Shown here one piece after another: positions 1 to 6,662 of a stretch of DNA of 15,743 bases. Under the pieces are notes generated by a model that saw only the letters and a list, made by a program, of their open reading frames with translations, was not told the origin of the DNA and ran no database searches. A program made the position numbers and the translations under genes. This DNA comes from Dysgonomonas sp. (GTDB taxonomy: Bacteria; Bacteroidota; Bacteroidia; Bacteroidales; Dysgonomonadaceae), in contig JASLEN010000223.1 in assembly GCA_030151105.1 (NCBI GenBank), positions 1 through 15,743 of the forward strand, given 5' to 3'. Numbering within the stretch: position 1 is the stretch's first letter; each line of letters starts with the position of its first letter.

Positions 1-17
1 AATTAATATTATAGAAG

Positions 18-46
18 AAAGCGGATGTATTTATTACATTCGCTTT
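18..46 (+). terminator. Rho-independent terminator of a gene upstream of the window
   Basis: A 12-bp stem (18-29 paired with 35-46, one G-T pair) closes a 5-base loop, and the 3' arm runs into TTTTTT on the plus strand. The T-run polarity suggests it ends a plus-strand transcript entering from the left, convergent with the genes that follow. That gene is not in the window. Confidence 0.6.
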
Positions 47-99
47 TTTATTGTTTATAAATGACTAATATCTTAAAATCAGACAGATTACACAATCAT

Positions 100-152
100 A
101 TAATAACAAAGCAGGCTGATAATTAAATTTTATCAGCCTGCTTTGTTATTAT
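100..152 (-). terminator. Long perfect hairpin, terminator of the minus-strand gene pair
   Basis: The arms 100-122 and 130-152 are perfect reverse complements (23 bp) around a 7-base loop. The hairpin lies 20 bases beyond the stop codon of the small minus-strand gene ending at 172. The 3' flank on each strand is only moderately T-rich, so it may act in both directions or as a transcript-stabilising 3' hairpin. With the hairpin at 18-46 it makes a double barrier between convergent transcription units. Confidence 0.65.
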
Positions 153-171
153 TTTCCTAGATAAATACTTC

Positions 172-579
172 TTAGAAACTATTTTTTCTTTTTGTTGAGG
201 ATACTCCTCTATATACAAAATATATAAGAAGCATAGACAATAGTATTGGAAGGGAAACATCACTCACTGGATATCCCACATTACCTGCATCTCCTTGTTC
301 CCAACCATCATCTTGTCCAGGCAAGAAAGGATTTTTCCATCCATACTCTTCTTCAACACCTCTAGTAAGCCCTTTCGGAGCTGCAGAAAGAGTAGTAGCA
401 TCACTACTTGCTCCAATAGATCTCTTGCTTGTACTCAAATAAGTATCAACAGGCACTTCTGCTGCTGGCTCTGGCGTTTCAATTGCCAATGGATCTGTAT
501 CTACAGCAAAAATAGTTAGCGGATTAGCAAAAAACGCTAATGTTAAAGCGAATACAATTATTAATAATTTATCTTTCAT
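172..579 (-). CDS. Small exported protein with PID-CTERM-like C-terminal sorting tail
   Basis: A 135-residue protein. Residues 1-25 form a Sec signal peptide: basic MKDK, then a hydrophobic stretch ending near IFA. The middle (about 26-105) is low-complexity, rich in Ser, Thr, Pro and Ala at first and then acidic and Gly/Trp-containing, with no recognised domain. The C-terminus has the three-part layout of a prokaryotic sorting tag: a short motif (GYPVSDV, 102-108), a hydrophobic segment (about 109-123) and a basic tail (YRG then STKRK). This resembles the PID-CTERM tag found in Bacteroidota, although the canonical P-I-D triplet is replaced by PVSD, so membership is inferred. It lies 43 bases downstream of the T9SS surface-protein gene on the same strand, is probably co-transcribed with it, and ends at a strong hairpin. 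No lipobox is seen. A simple single-pass membrane protein is the alternative. Confidence 0.6.
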   Translation of the reverse strand: MKDKLLIIVFALTLAFFANPLTIFAVDTDPLAIETPEPAAEVPVDTYLSTSKRSIGASSDATTLSAAPKGLTRGVEEEYGWKNPFLPGQDDGWEQGDAGNVGYPVSDVSLPILLSMLLIYFVYRGVSSTKRKNSF

Positions 580-622
580 CTCTATCTCTTTTATTGTATT
601 TGTCTGTGTTATCTTCTGTTTG

Positions 623-3487
623 TTAATAGTTTTGCAAATTTACAAATTTTGTTTTATAATTCCTATTACCTATAATATTAACTATAAAAGTTCCTTGACC
701 TAGAGCCTTAGGGTATTCCATTGTTGGGTAATTATTAATTGTTGTGCTCCCCATAAGACGTCCTTGCAAATCAAATATTTGAACTTTACTATTTAAATCT
801 TTTTCATTAAGTCCTCCAATATGAAGTATAGATCCGCTATAATAACAAGTAATAGGATCTACAGTATAACTTGGCTCTTCATCATCACTGTCTCCAAATT
901 TAAGAACAAATCGATTTTCTCCATTTACAGTTTCTTTACCAGGCATAGTCACAAAAGAATACACAAAACCTTCATAAATATCGCTTTCAGTATCTTTAAA
1001 TCTGTCAATTAGTTTTACATTCTCTAATCTGTCAAATCCATCCATTCCGGCAAATGTTAGAGTAACATTCTCTTCCACACCTCCTGACACATAATACAAT
1101 GGAATTTCTTTTGTGTCATATCCCACACCATGACTCAATAGCTGTCTAGGGCTTGCTCCTACAGATGCTGTATAAAGCATATTATTAGGAGCTGTAGATT
1201 CTACTAAATCTGCTGCTAGAGCTCTTCCTTGAACTCCTGCACTTTGAACTTCAGTGGGAGTGAAGAATTTTTCTTGATCATATTGATTGTCATAAATTTG
1301 AGAAGCTCCATTGAAAAATCTAACTGCTGTTCTATCAACTGTCAATTTATCGCCACTCTCACTTGCTGCTTCTATCAAAATCCAATCTTTGCTGATCGCC
1401 TCATCTTCAACTAGCTCATTGTCCACAGAAAAGCTGCTACGTCCTGATACCTTTGGCGCCAGATCCTGTACCGCAAAAGCCTGCCCTTTGAAGGTTTGCA
1501 TATCAGGTGTAAAGGTAAATGTACCACCAGTAGCTGCTTGCACTAAGAACATTTGCATAGGCTCAATAATTCTATTATAAGACTTAGTTACAGTAGTGGC
1601 TTGAGTCACAGTTGAGACTTGGTCATATTTAACATTATATGCATATCCTGCTTTCCCATTTACTTTCGTATTTGCAACTAATCCAGAATGAGGAACCCAG
1701 TAAGTAGAACGTAATAACAAAGTTTTTGATGCTCTAGCATTAGCTATGTTAGTCGAATTTAATCCATGAACTGCTTTAACCCCCCCTTGAGTTTTTTCTT
1801 CGAAACCTTTGGGAGTATAAGGTGTTATAAACTCCGGATCTGATGCCCAACTATCACTATGAGCTGGTGCATAAAAAGCTCCATTAACAGTCTTAGCAAG
1901 TAGTCCAGACATACTGATAGGTATCATATAAGGGTTACCTAAGAAGGTTAAGCCATTTGCTCCATTATTTCCTCCTGGTTCTGGAATTATCACATCAACT
2001 TCTTTTAAATTGAAACGCTCAACAATATGTTTCCTTTTTGCTGTTGCATCTGCTGCGTCAAAAGTATATAAACTAAATTGCTCCTCTCCTGCAATGGTTC
2101 CTTTTCTATCATACTCGTCACGCATACGTTGAACAAGTCGTGAAAAATTGTAGCCCCCTCTAGCTCTTTTATCATACGCAAGATCTAGATTTTCATGCCA
2201 TCTATCCTTAATATTCTCAAAGTATGCATTGGATACATCCATAGCCACGAAATAGCCAACTCCTGGCAATATATGTTCCTTAGGACTAGCAAGTGGACCT
2301 TCATATTCACCTGAGGCTGGATTATGTCCACCAATAGCTCTAGAATCGGGTCTAGTAATCACATTATAAAACATATAATCTGTATATAGATTATCTAAAG
2401 GAGAAGTAAATCCTCGCATGAATGTAGCCTTATCACTTATTCCATTAGGTATAGTAAGACCACTTTTCATGTTAGTTTCCACTACAAGATCATCATGTTT
2501 CAATGGCTGACTCAGGTCTCCAGCAACCTCTGCTTCGATATACTCATACAATTTCATGTTCACTTCATTGTATCCTTTTTCCGACATCTCTCCTATTTTC
2601 ACATATGCAGGATTAATCCTATAATAATCAAGTTCATTGATTGAACTAGGTAGTATCCCTTGAGCCCTTTTTTCTAACCCTTGGGAAACTACATCTACTG
2701 AAAAACGATTATCGTTTGTTAAATCTAGTCTATTTACAGACATTGCAACGTTAGAGCCAACAACTAGGAGATTCTCTTTTTCAATATCGTATCCAGCATC
2801 TATTTTAGCTTTAAGATTTTGTACGCTCCAAGCAAACTCAGTACCTGTTGCAGCTTTTGGATTTTTGTCTACTCGTATATTTGGAAATTTAATTACATAC
2901 TCGTACTCAGTACCAACTTTCAACAAATTATCTAAGCCTCCATCAATTAAACCAAGAGAACTTCCAAGTGGATTACCATTAGCATCCTCTCGAATAATAT
3001 ATTGACGTCGTCCTTCACCGAAGAAGTTCACATACCCTTTTTTTGCATCAGCATCTGAATCATCAAAAAGACTAACGACATCACCTCTATCAGTGTTCCT
3101 TTTATCTTTTAGTGAAACAAAGTCTCCAGTCAGAACAGTTTGTCCAACTTGTTTAACTTGTGCCTCGTTATCATATTTCATTGTTCCTTCTACATACATA
3201 GATGCATCTGCATTTTCAGCAACATACATTTTTGCATTAGAATAGAATATACTTTTATAGTTTTCCACTTCTCTATCTGCTGAAGGTTTGATATCTTCAA
3301 CTTGGAAAGAAGCTCCCATTTTCATAGGATCAGCCCCTCTAGTTGTAGCTGAGGCCTTAGCTTTAATACTTAACGTGTCAGTCTTTGTAGAAGGCAATGC
3401 GTTTTCATTTAGAGTTTTTTGTCCAAATGCACTCACAAAAGTAGAACAAGCAAGTATGGTAGATAAGAATAAAAATTTACGTCTCAT
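623..3487 (-). CDS. Large secreted surface protein with T9SS type A sorting domain
   Basis: The frame opens at 3526, but the Met at 3487 is preferred because it places MRRKFLFLS at the start of a standard signal peptide with probable cleavage near AFG/Q; this gives 954 residues. The last ~73 residues form a T9SS type A sorting domain: a beta-rich start (ILHIGGL), VQIFDLQGRLM, then GTFIVNI and a basic YKTKF end. Such proteins cross the outer membrane through the type IX system and are usually anchored to A-LPS or released. The interior has patterns recurring in large Bacteroidota T9SS proteins: GNPYM, then about 165 residues on PMQMFLVQ followed by GGTFTFTPDM, and a late segment with LTFAGMDGFDRLENV and ENRFVLKFG. 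No catalytic domain is recognised, so an adhesin or surface-layer role is a guess. The gene stands apart from the upstream operon (189-base gap to DUF4301) with a candidate promoter near 3620. Confidence 0.85.
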   Translation of the reverse strand: MRRKFLFLSTILACSTFVSAFGQKTLNENALPSTKTDTLSIKAKASATTRGADPMKMGASFQVEDIKPSADREVENYKSIFYSNAKMYVAENADASMYVEGTMKYDNEAQVKQVGQTVLTGDFVSLKDKRNTDRGDVVSLFDDSDADAKKGYVNFFGEGRRQYIIREDANGNPLGSSLGLIDGGLDNLLKVGTEYEYVIKFPNIRVDKNPKAATGTEFAWSVQNLKAKIDAGYDIEKENLLVVGSNVAMSVNRLDLTNDNRFSVDVVSQGLEKRAQGILPSSINELDYYRINPAYVKIGEMSEKGYNEVNMKLYEYIEAEVAGDLSQPLKHDDLVVETNMKSGLTIPNGISDKATFMRGFTSPLDNLYTDYMFYNVITRPDSRAIGGHNPASGEYEGPLASPKEHILPGVGYFVAMDVSNAYFENIKDRWHENLDLAYDKRARGGYNFSRLVQRMRDEYDRKGTIAGEEQFSLYTFDAADATAKRKHIVERFNLKEVDVIIPEPGGNNGANGLTFLGNPYMIPISMSGLLAKTVNGAFYAPAHSDSWASDPEFITPYTPKGFEEKTQGGVKAVHGLNSTNIANARASKTLLLRSTYWVPHSGLVANTKVNGKAGYAYNVKYDQVSTVTQATTVTKSYNRIIEPMQMFLVQAATGGTFTFTPDMQTFKGQAFAVQDLAPKVSGRSSFSVDNELVEDEAISKDWILIEAASESGDKLTVDRTAVRFFNGASQIYDNQYDQEKFFTPTEVQSAGVQGRALAADLVESTAPNNMLYTASVGASPRQLLSHGVGYDTKEIPLYYVSGGVEENVTLTFAGMDGFDRLENVKLIDRFKDTESDIYEGFVYSFVTMPGKETVNGENRFVLKFGDSDDEEPSYTVDPITCYYSGSILHIGGLNEKDLNSKVQIFDLQGRLMGSTTINNYPTMEYPKALGQGTFIVNIIGNRNYKTKFVNLQNY

Positions 3488-3615
3488 TACAGTAGTTTTA
3501 GTAAAAGTCAGCACTAATAGATACATATTATAAAATTCCGCAATATCATCACTACAACTATAGGAGTCATAGATTTAATGCAAAAGTCACGTGTTTTAGT
3601 TTTTTAAATTAAATA

Positions 3616-3623
3616 CAAATATA
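3616..3623 (-). promoter_or_regulatory. Candidate Bacteroidota -7 box for the T9SS surface-protein gene
   Basis: The minus strand reads TATATTTG, matching the Bacteroidota -7 consensus TAnnTTTG. A weak TTTT stands 18 bases upstream in place of the -33 TTTG. Initiation would fall near 3610, leaving a leader of about 120 bases to the ATG at 3487. The region is AT-rich, so chance matches are likely. Confidence 0.4.
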
Positions 3624-3676
3624 CAACAATTCTATTGAAGTAAAAGTTTTGACTCATATTTTTTTCTTTTTTTATT

Positions 3677-5194
3677 CTATAAGTGATTTGTTCTCAGCAA
3701 ATCATTGATTGTTTTCACTGGATTAAAAGTTTCAATTGGAACCTCTACAAAAACAGTATTCCAATCGGACATTGCGCCATTCCACAAGCCTGGAAGCTCT
3801 AATGCCTTCAAGGATTTTCCATCTTTAGATTTCCCTGAAATAAAACCAGTCATTGAATCAACATAATTAAGCAAATCAAATTTATGACCTAAATAATTTT
3901 TAGTTGCGCAAACCAAGTCAACTGGATTGAAATGTGTAGCCGATTTTAGTGCATTCACATTATGTTCGTTAGACATATCAATCTGAGATGCTTCTAAAAT
4001 TTGCAGAGCAATAGTATTGTCTGGACTAACAGCAAAATAGGGTCCTCCACCTGGCTCTCCTTCATTTTTGACCATTCCACAAACTCGCATGGGTCTATCT
4101 AGTTTAGCCTTGATATACAAGGCCAGTTCAGCATCCTCAAGCAGTTTAGTTTCTGGATTCTTTACGTTTAATTCATCTTGAAGGAAATAGAGCATTTCTA
4201 TTAATTCTTCGTGAGTATATGCCCCTGAAACTAGAGCTCTGAGATACTCAAAAGATTTAGTTTGTTTCTCAACCAATACTCCTGCTAATATCTTTTTATA
4301 TTGGACCTCTGGAGATTTAAGTCTATCAGGAATCGTATTATCAACATTTTTCACAAATAAGATATCACTATCCAAATCATTCAAGTTTTCGATAAGAGCA
4401 CCATGTCCTCCTGGACGGAATAGCAAACGATCACCATCTCTAAAAGGAGTATTATCGTCATTAACAGCAATCGTATCTGTGCTTGACTTTTGCTCACTAA
4501 AAGAAATATCATATTTTACTTGAAAATCTTTTTCATAAATAGGAGCTTTGGCAACCACTAACTTTTGAAATAATTCTTTATGCTCTGGTGAAACTGTAAA
4601 ATGTAGTTTCACAAGTTTACTAGTACCCGAAGCATATAATGCACCCTCAACCATATGCTCTTCGACAGGCGTACGGGAGGTGTTATCATATTTATGAAAC
4701 TCAAGCAATCCTTTCGGGAGAGAACCATAGTTAAGCCCTTTTTCACTCAAAAGGTTACTCACTACGCTTTTGTAAGCACCATCTGCTATCAAGGCTACTA
4801 TACCTTTGCCTTCATTTTTGAGACACATAGTATCGAGACTTGGGTAAAAAGCGAACAAATCAATTTTGCTAAAGAATTCTTTTTCAAAATCGGTAGTAGG
4901 CTCATTATAAGACGCATCCAAAAAAGCAAACAAATCTTTGAACATACGACTCGCCGCACCCGAAGCAGGAACAAACTTAGTCACCACATGATCTTTTGCA
5001 ATATAATCTTTCCAAAGTTGTTCATATTTCAACTTCTCAGACTCCGACAAGAACATTATTCCTTTATCGACAGAAGCTGGAGCGATTACTTCCAGAAACG
5101 GGAAACCTGTCTCAAAGCGTTGAAGTTGAGCCAATACTTGTGCTTCTGATACACCTTGAGCCTCCAATTGTTGTTTATCTTTTTCTGATAGCAT
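3677..5194 (-). CDS. DUF4301 family protein, nucleotidyltransferase-like
   Basis: This matches the Bacteroidota DUF4301 family. The frame is open up to 5284, but the first 30 codons overlap the upstream methyltransferase gene. The Met at 5194 gives the usual N-terminus (MLSEKDKQQLEAQG) and 505 residues. The family has no assigned function. Visible motifs recall GT-A-fold UDP-sugar pyrophosphorylases: KFVPASGAASRM (73-84) resembles the nucleotide-binding G-x-GSR/TRM loop, and FRPGGHGAL (259-267) followed by VKNVDN (281-286) resembles the PxGHGD and N-V-D-N segments. A Gly-rich KNEGEPGGGP (376-385) and a C-terminal TVFVEVP region follow. Sugar-nucleotide synthesis is therefore a reasonable but unproven inference. 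It is third in a minus-strand run after folB and the TrmH-type gene, with about 50-base gaps. No clear terminator is seen after it. Confidence 0.85.
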   Translation of the reverse strand: MLSEKDKQQLEAQGVSEAQVLAQLQRFETGFPFLEVIAPASVDKGIMFLSESEKLKYEQLWKDYIAKDHVVTKFVPASGAASRMFKDLFAFLDASYNEPTTDFEKEFFSKIDLFAFYPSLDTMCLKNEGKGIVALIADGAYKSVVSNLLSEKGLNYGSLPKGLLEFHKYDNTSRTPVEEHMVEGALYASGTSKLVKLHFTVSPEHKELFQKLVVAKAPIYEKDFQVKYDISFSEQKSSTDTIAVNDDNTPFRDGDRLLFRPGGHGALIENLNDLDSDILFVKNVDNTIPDRLKSPEVQYKKILAGVLVEKQTKSFEYLRALVSGAYTHEELIEMLYFLQDELNVKNPETKLLEDAELALYIKAKLDRPMRVCGMVKNEGEPGGGPYFAVSPDNTIALQILEASQIDMSNEHNVNALKSATHFNPVDLVCATKNYLGHKFDLLNYVDSMTGFISGKSKDGKSLKALELPGLWNGAMSDWNTVFVEVPIETFNPVKTINDLLRTNHL

Positions 5195-5244
5195 AATTAT
5201 TTGGTTAATTTCTTTATTATCTAGTTTTGTAAATTGTCTCTTGA

Positions 5245-5784
5245 CTATTTTAAAGACTTGTTCATGTGTTTGAAAAACTCCCATATTGCAATTCCTGTTG
5301 CAATAGCCACATTTAAGGAATGCTTAGTACCCATTTGAGGAATTTCGATGGAACAATCACACATATCAACTACAGTTTGTTGTACTCCTTTAACTTCATT
5401 ACCTACCACAACAGCATATTTTTCAGCCTCATCATAAGAGAACTTATCGAGGCTTATACTATTAGTAGTTTGTTCTACAGCACAAACCACATAACCTTCA
5501 TCTTTGAGCCTCGAAATAGCATCTATCGTATTCTCAAAATACACCCATTCCACAGAGTCCTCGGCTCCAAGAGCAGTTTTGTGAATATCAACATGAGGTG
5601 GCGTAGCAGTTATCCCGCATAGGATAACACGTTCTACCCTAAAGGCATCAGAGCATCTAAATACTGAACCGATGTTATTCAAGCTCCTCACATTATCAAG
5701 AACTACAATGAGTGGTGTTTTTTCTAATGTTTTGAATTCGCTTACAGACACTCTATTCAGCTCTGTTATTTTCTTTACACGCAT
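5245..5784 (-). CDS. TrmH/SpoU-family RNA 2'-O-ribose methyltransferase
   Basis: A 179-residue SPOUT-class methyltransferase without an N-terminal RNA-binding extension. All three SpoU motifs are present: motif 1 around 30-48 (LDNVRSLNNIGSVFRCSDAF, with the conserved Asn and catalytic Arg), motif 2 VVGNEVKGV (126-134), and motif 3 IPQMGTKHSLNVAIATGI (148-165) with the SLNVA signature of the knotted SAM site. These enzymes act as cytosolic dimers and transfer methyl from SAM to a ribose 2'-OH in tRNA or rRNA. The exact target cannot be read from sequence; a tRNA is most likely given the compact size. It lies 48 bases after folB and 50 before the DUF4301 gene, all on the minus strand. Confidence 0.92.
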   Translation of the reverse strand: MRVKKITELNRVSVSEFKTLEKTPLIVVLDNVRSLNNIGSVFRCSDAFRVERVILCGITATPPHVDIHKTALGAEDSVEWVYFENTIDAISRLKDEGYVVCAVEQTTNSISLDKFSYDEAEKYAVVVGNEVKGVQQTVVDMCDCSIEIPQMGTKHSLNVAIATGIAIWEFFKHMNKSLK

Positions 5785-5832
5785 ATTCTCTATTCAAGTC
5801 ATTCAAACTGAGTGACCAGTCTTACTCTAAAG

Positions 5833-6186
5833 TTAATCAATTAAAACGACACTTGCAAAATCAACTTGACCACCAACTGGAGGATTTCTTTTTGACAGTT
5901 TAATTTCAGCACTTACAATTTCAGCATAGGTTGTTTTCAACCTGCGAATTATTCTACCTGCTACATGCTCTAGTAATTTAGAAGGAATCTTCATTTCATC
6001 TTTCACGATTTGAAAAACTTCAGCATAACTTACCGTATCCTCCAATTCATCGGAAAAACTAGGATTTTTCAGATCTACCTCTATTTTTAAATTTATCATA
6101 AAGGAATTGCCCACTTTTGTCTCTTGTTCAAAGACACCATGATGAGCAAAAATCTCGATATTTTCTAACAATATATAACTTTTCAT
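5833..6186 (-). CDS. folB: Dihydroneopterin aldolase
   Basis: A 117-residue protein of normal FolB length. It converts 7,8-dihydroneopterin to 6-hydroxymethyl-7,8-dihydropterin and glycolaldehyde in cytosolic folate synthesis. Signature residues are in place: the HHGVFEQE segment with the ExxxG glutamate at 22, SYAEV with Tyr54, LLEHVA with the pterin-binding Glu73, and KLSKRNPP with the catalytic Lys99. It is the first gene of a minus-strand run and is transcribed divergently from the bactofilin gene. A -7 box (TAGCTTTG) lies 24-31 bases upstream of its ATG. Confidence 0.95.
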   Translation of the reverse strand: MKSYILLENIEIFAHHGVFEQETKVGNSFMINLKIEVDLKNPSFSDELEDTVSYAEVFQIVKDEMKIPSKLLEHVAGRIIRRLKTTYAEIVSAEIKLSKRNPPVGGQVDFASVVLID

Positions 6187-6209
6187 AAAGACTTTATTGA
6201 TAAGTAAGA

Positions 6210-6217
6210 CAAAGCTA
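6210..6217 (-). promoter_or_regulatory. Candidate -7 box of the folB operon
   Basis: The minus strand reads TAGCTTTG, a full match to the Bacteroidota -7 consensus TAnnTTTG. A TTTG lies 25 bases upstream, longer than the usual 19-21, so the -33 element is uncertain. The predicted start near 6204 gives an 18-20 base leader to folB. Confidence 0.5.
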
Positions 6218-6228
6218 AGTTTTTTATT

Positions 6229-6236
6229 TATATTTG
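6229..6236 (+). promoter_or_regulatory. Candidate -7 box of the bactofilin-led operon
   Basis: The plus strand reads TATATTTG, matching TAnnTTTG, 42 bases upstream of the chosen bactofilin ATG. Initiation near 6242 would exclude the alternative start at 6234, which supports the Met at 6279. It lies only 11 bases from the divergent folB -7 box. No good -33 TTTG is visible. Confidence 0.5.
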
Positions 6237-6278
6237 CTTTATCAAAAAATACATGAATTATATTTTATCCACAAAAAC

Positions 6279-6641
6279 ATGAGTAAAAACGGATCAGGAC
6301 CTTCATCAAGTTCGCATAACGTTATAGCAGCAGGAACAAAGCTTATAGGTCAAATCATTGCTGAAGAAGATTTTCGTATTGATGGAGCAATAGAGGGGAA
6401 CATTAACTGTAGAGGAAAAATAGTTATTGGTCCATCTTGCGTCATCACAGGAGATATAGAGTGTGTCAACCTAGAGGTGACAGGTAGAATCAACGGAAAC
6501 ATTGTATGTTCGGACAGTGTAATATTGAGGAGTACTGCTAAAATGTTGGGAGACATCAAGACCCAAACCATAGAGATAGAACCTGGAGCCAACTTTACAG
6601 GATCATGTAGTATGAATACTGCAGTACGAAAAGAAGGATAA
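6279..6641 (+). CDS. Bactofilin, polymer-forming cytoskeletal protein
   Basis: A 120-residue bactofilin (formerly DUF583). A short disordered Ser/Gly leader (MSKNGSGPSSSS) is followed by the beta-helical core from about residue 15: GTKLIGQI, then IDGAIEGNI, CVITGDIE, VTGRINGNIV and AKMLGDI, the repeating G-x-I/V pattern of the right-handed helix. Bactofilins polymerise without nucleotide into filaments or membrane-bound sheets that position cell-wall or polar proteins. The frame opens at 6234, but homology begins after the Met at 6279 and the promoter box at 6229-6236 would make the earlier codon untranscribed. It leads a five-gene plus-strand run with 21 bases to the next gene. No adjacent M23 peptidase gene, a frequent bactofilin partner, is seen. 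Confidence 0.92.
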   Translation: MSKNGSGPSSSSHNVIAAGTKLIGQIIAEEDFRIDGAIEGNINCRGKIVIGPSCVITGDIECVNLEVTGRINGNIVCSDSVILRSTAKMLGDIKTQTIEIEPGANFTGSCSMNTAVRKEG

Positions 6642-6662
6642 ATAACTTAAAAATTAAATATC

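Noticed and set aside
635..642. TAAATTTG on the minus strand as a separate promoter for the small PID-CTERM-like gene
   Set aside because: It fits TAnnTTTG, but lies in a very AT-rich gene end with no -33 element. Co-transcription with the upstream gene is simpler.
3488..3526. 13-residue upstream extension of the T9SS protein
   Set aside because: It would put a non-basic hydrophobic leader ahead of a perfect signal peptide beginning MRRKF.
4655..5149. 164-codon plus-strand open frame antisense to the DUF4301 gene
   Set aside because: It lies wholly inside a well-supported gene on the other strand, and its translation has no recognisable domain or natural composition. It is a shadow frame.
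5195..5284. 30-codon upstream extension of the DUF4301 gene
   Set aside because: It overlaps the end of the TrmH-type gene, and family similarity begins at the Met at 5194.
6234..6278. Upstream ATG for the bactofilin
   Set aside because: It overlaps the candidate -7 promoter box, and the extra 15 residues are unlike a bactofilin N-terminus.
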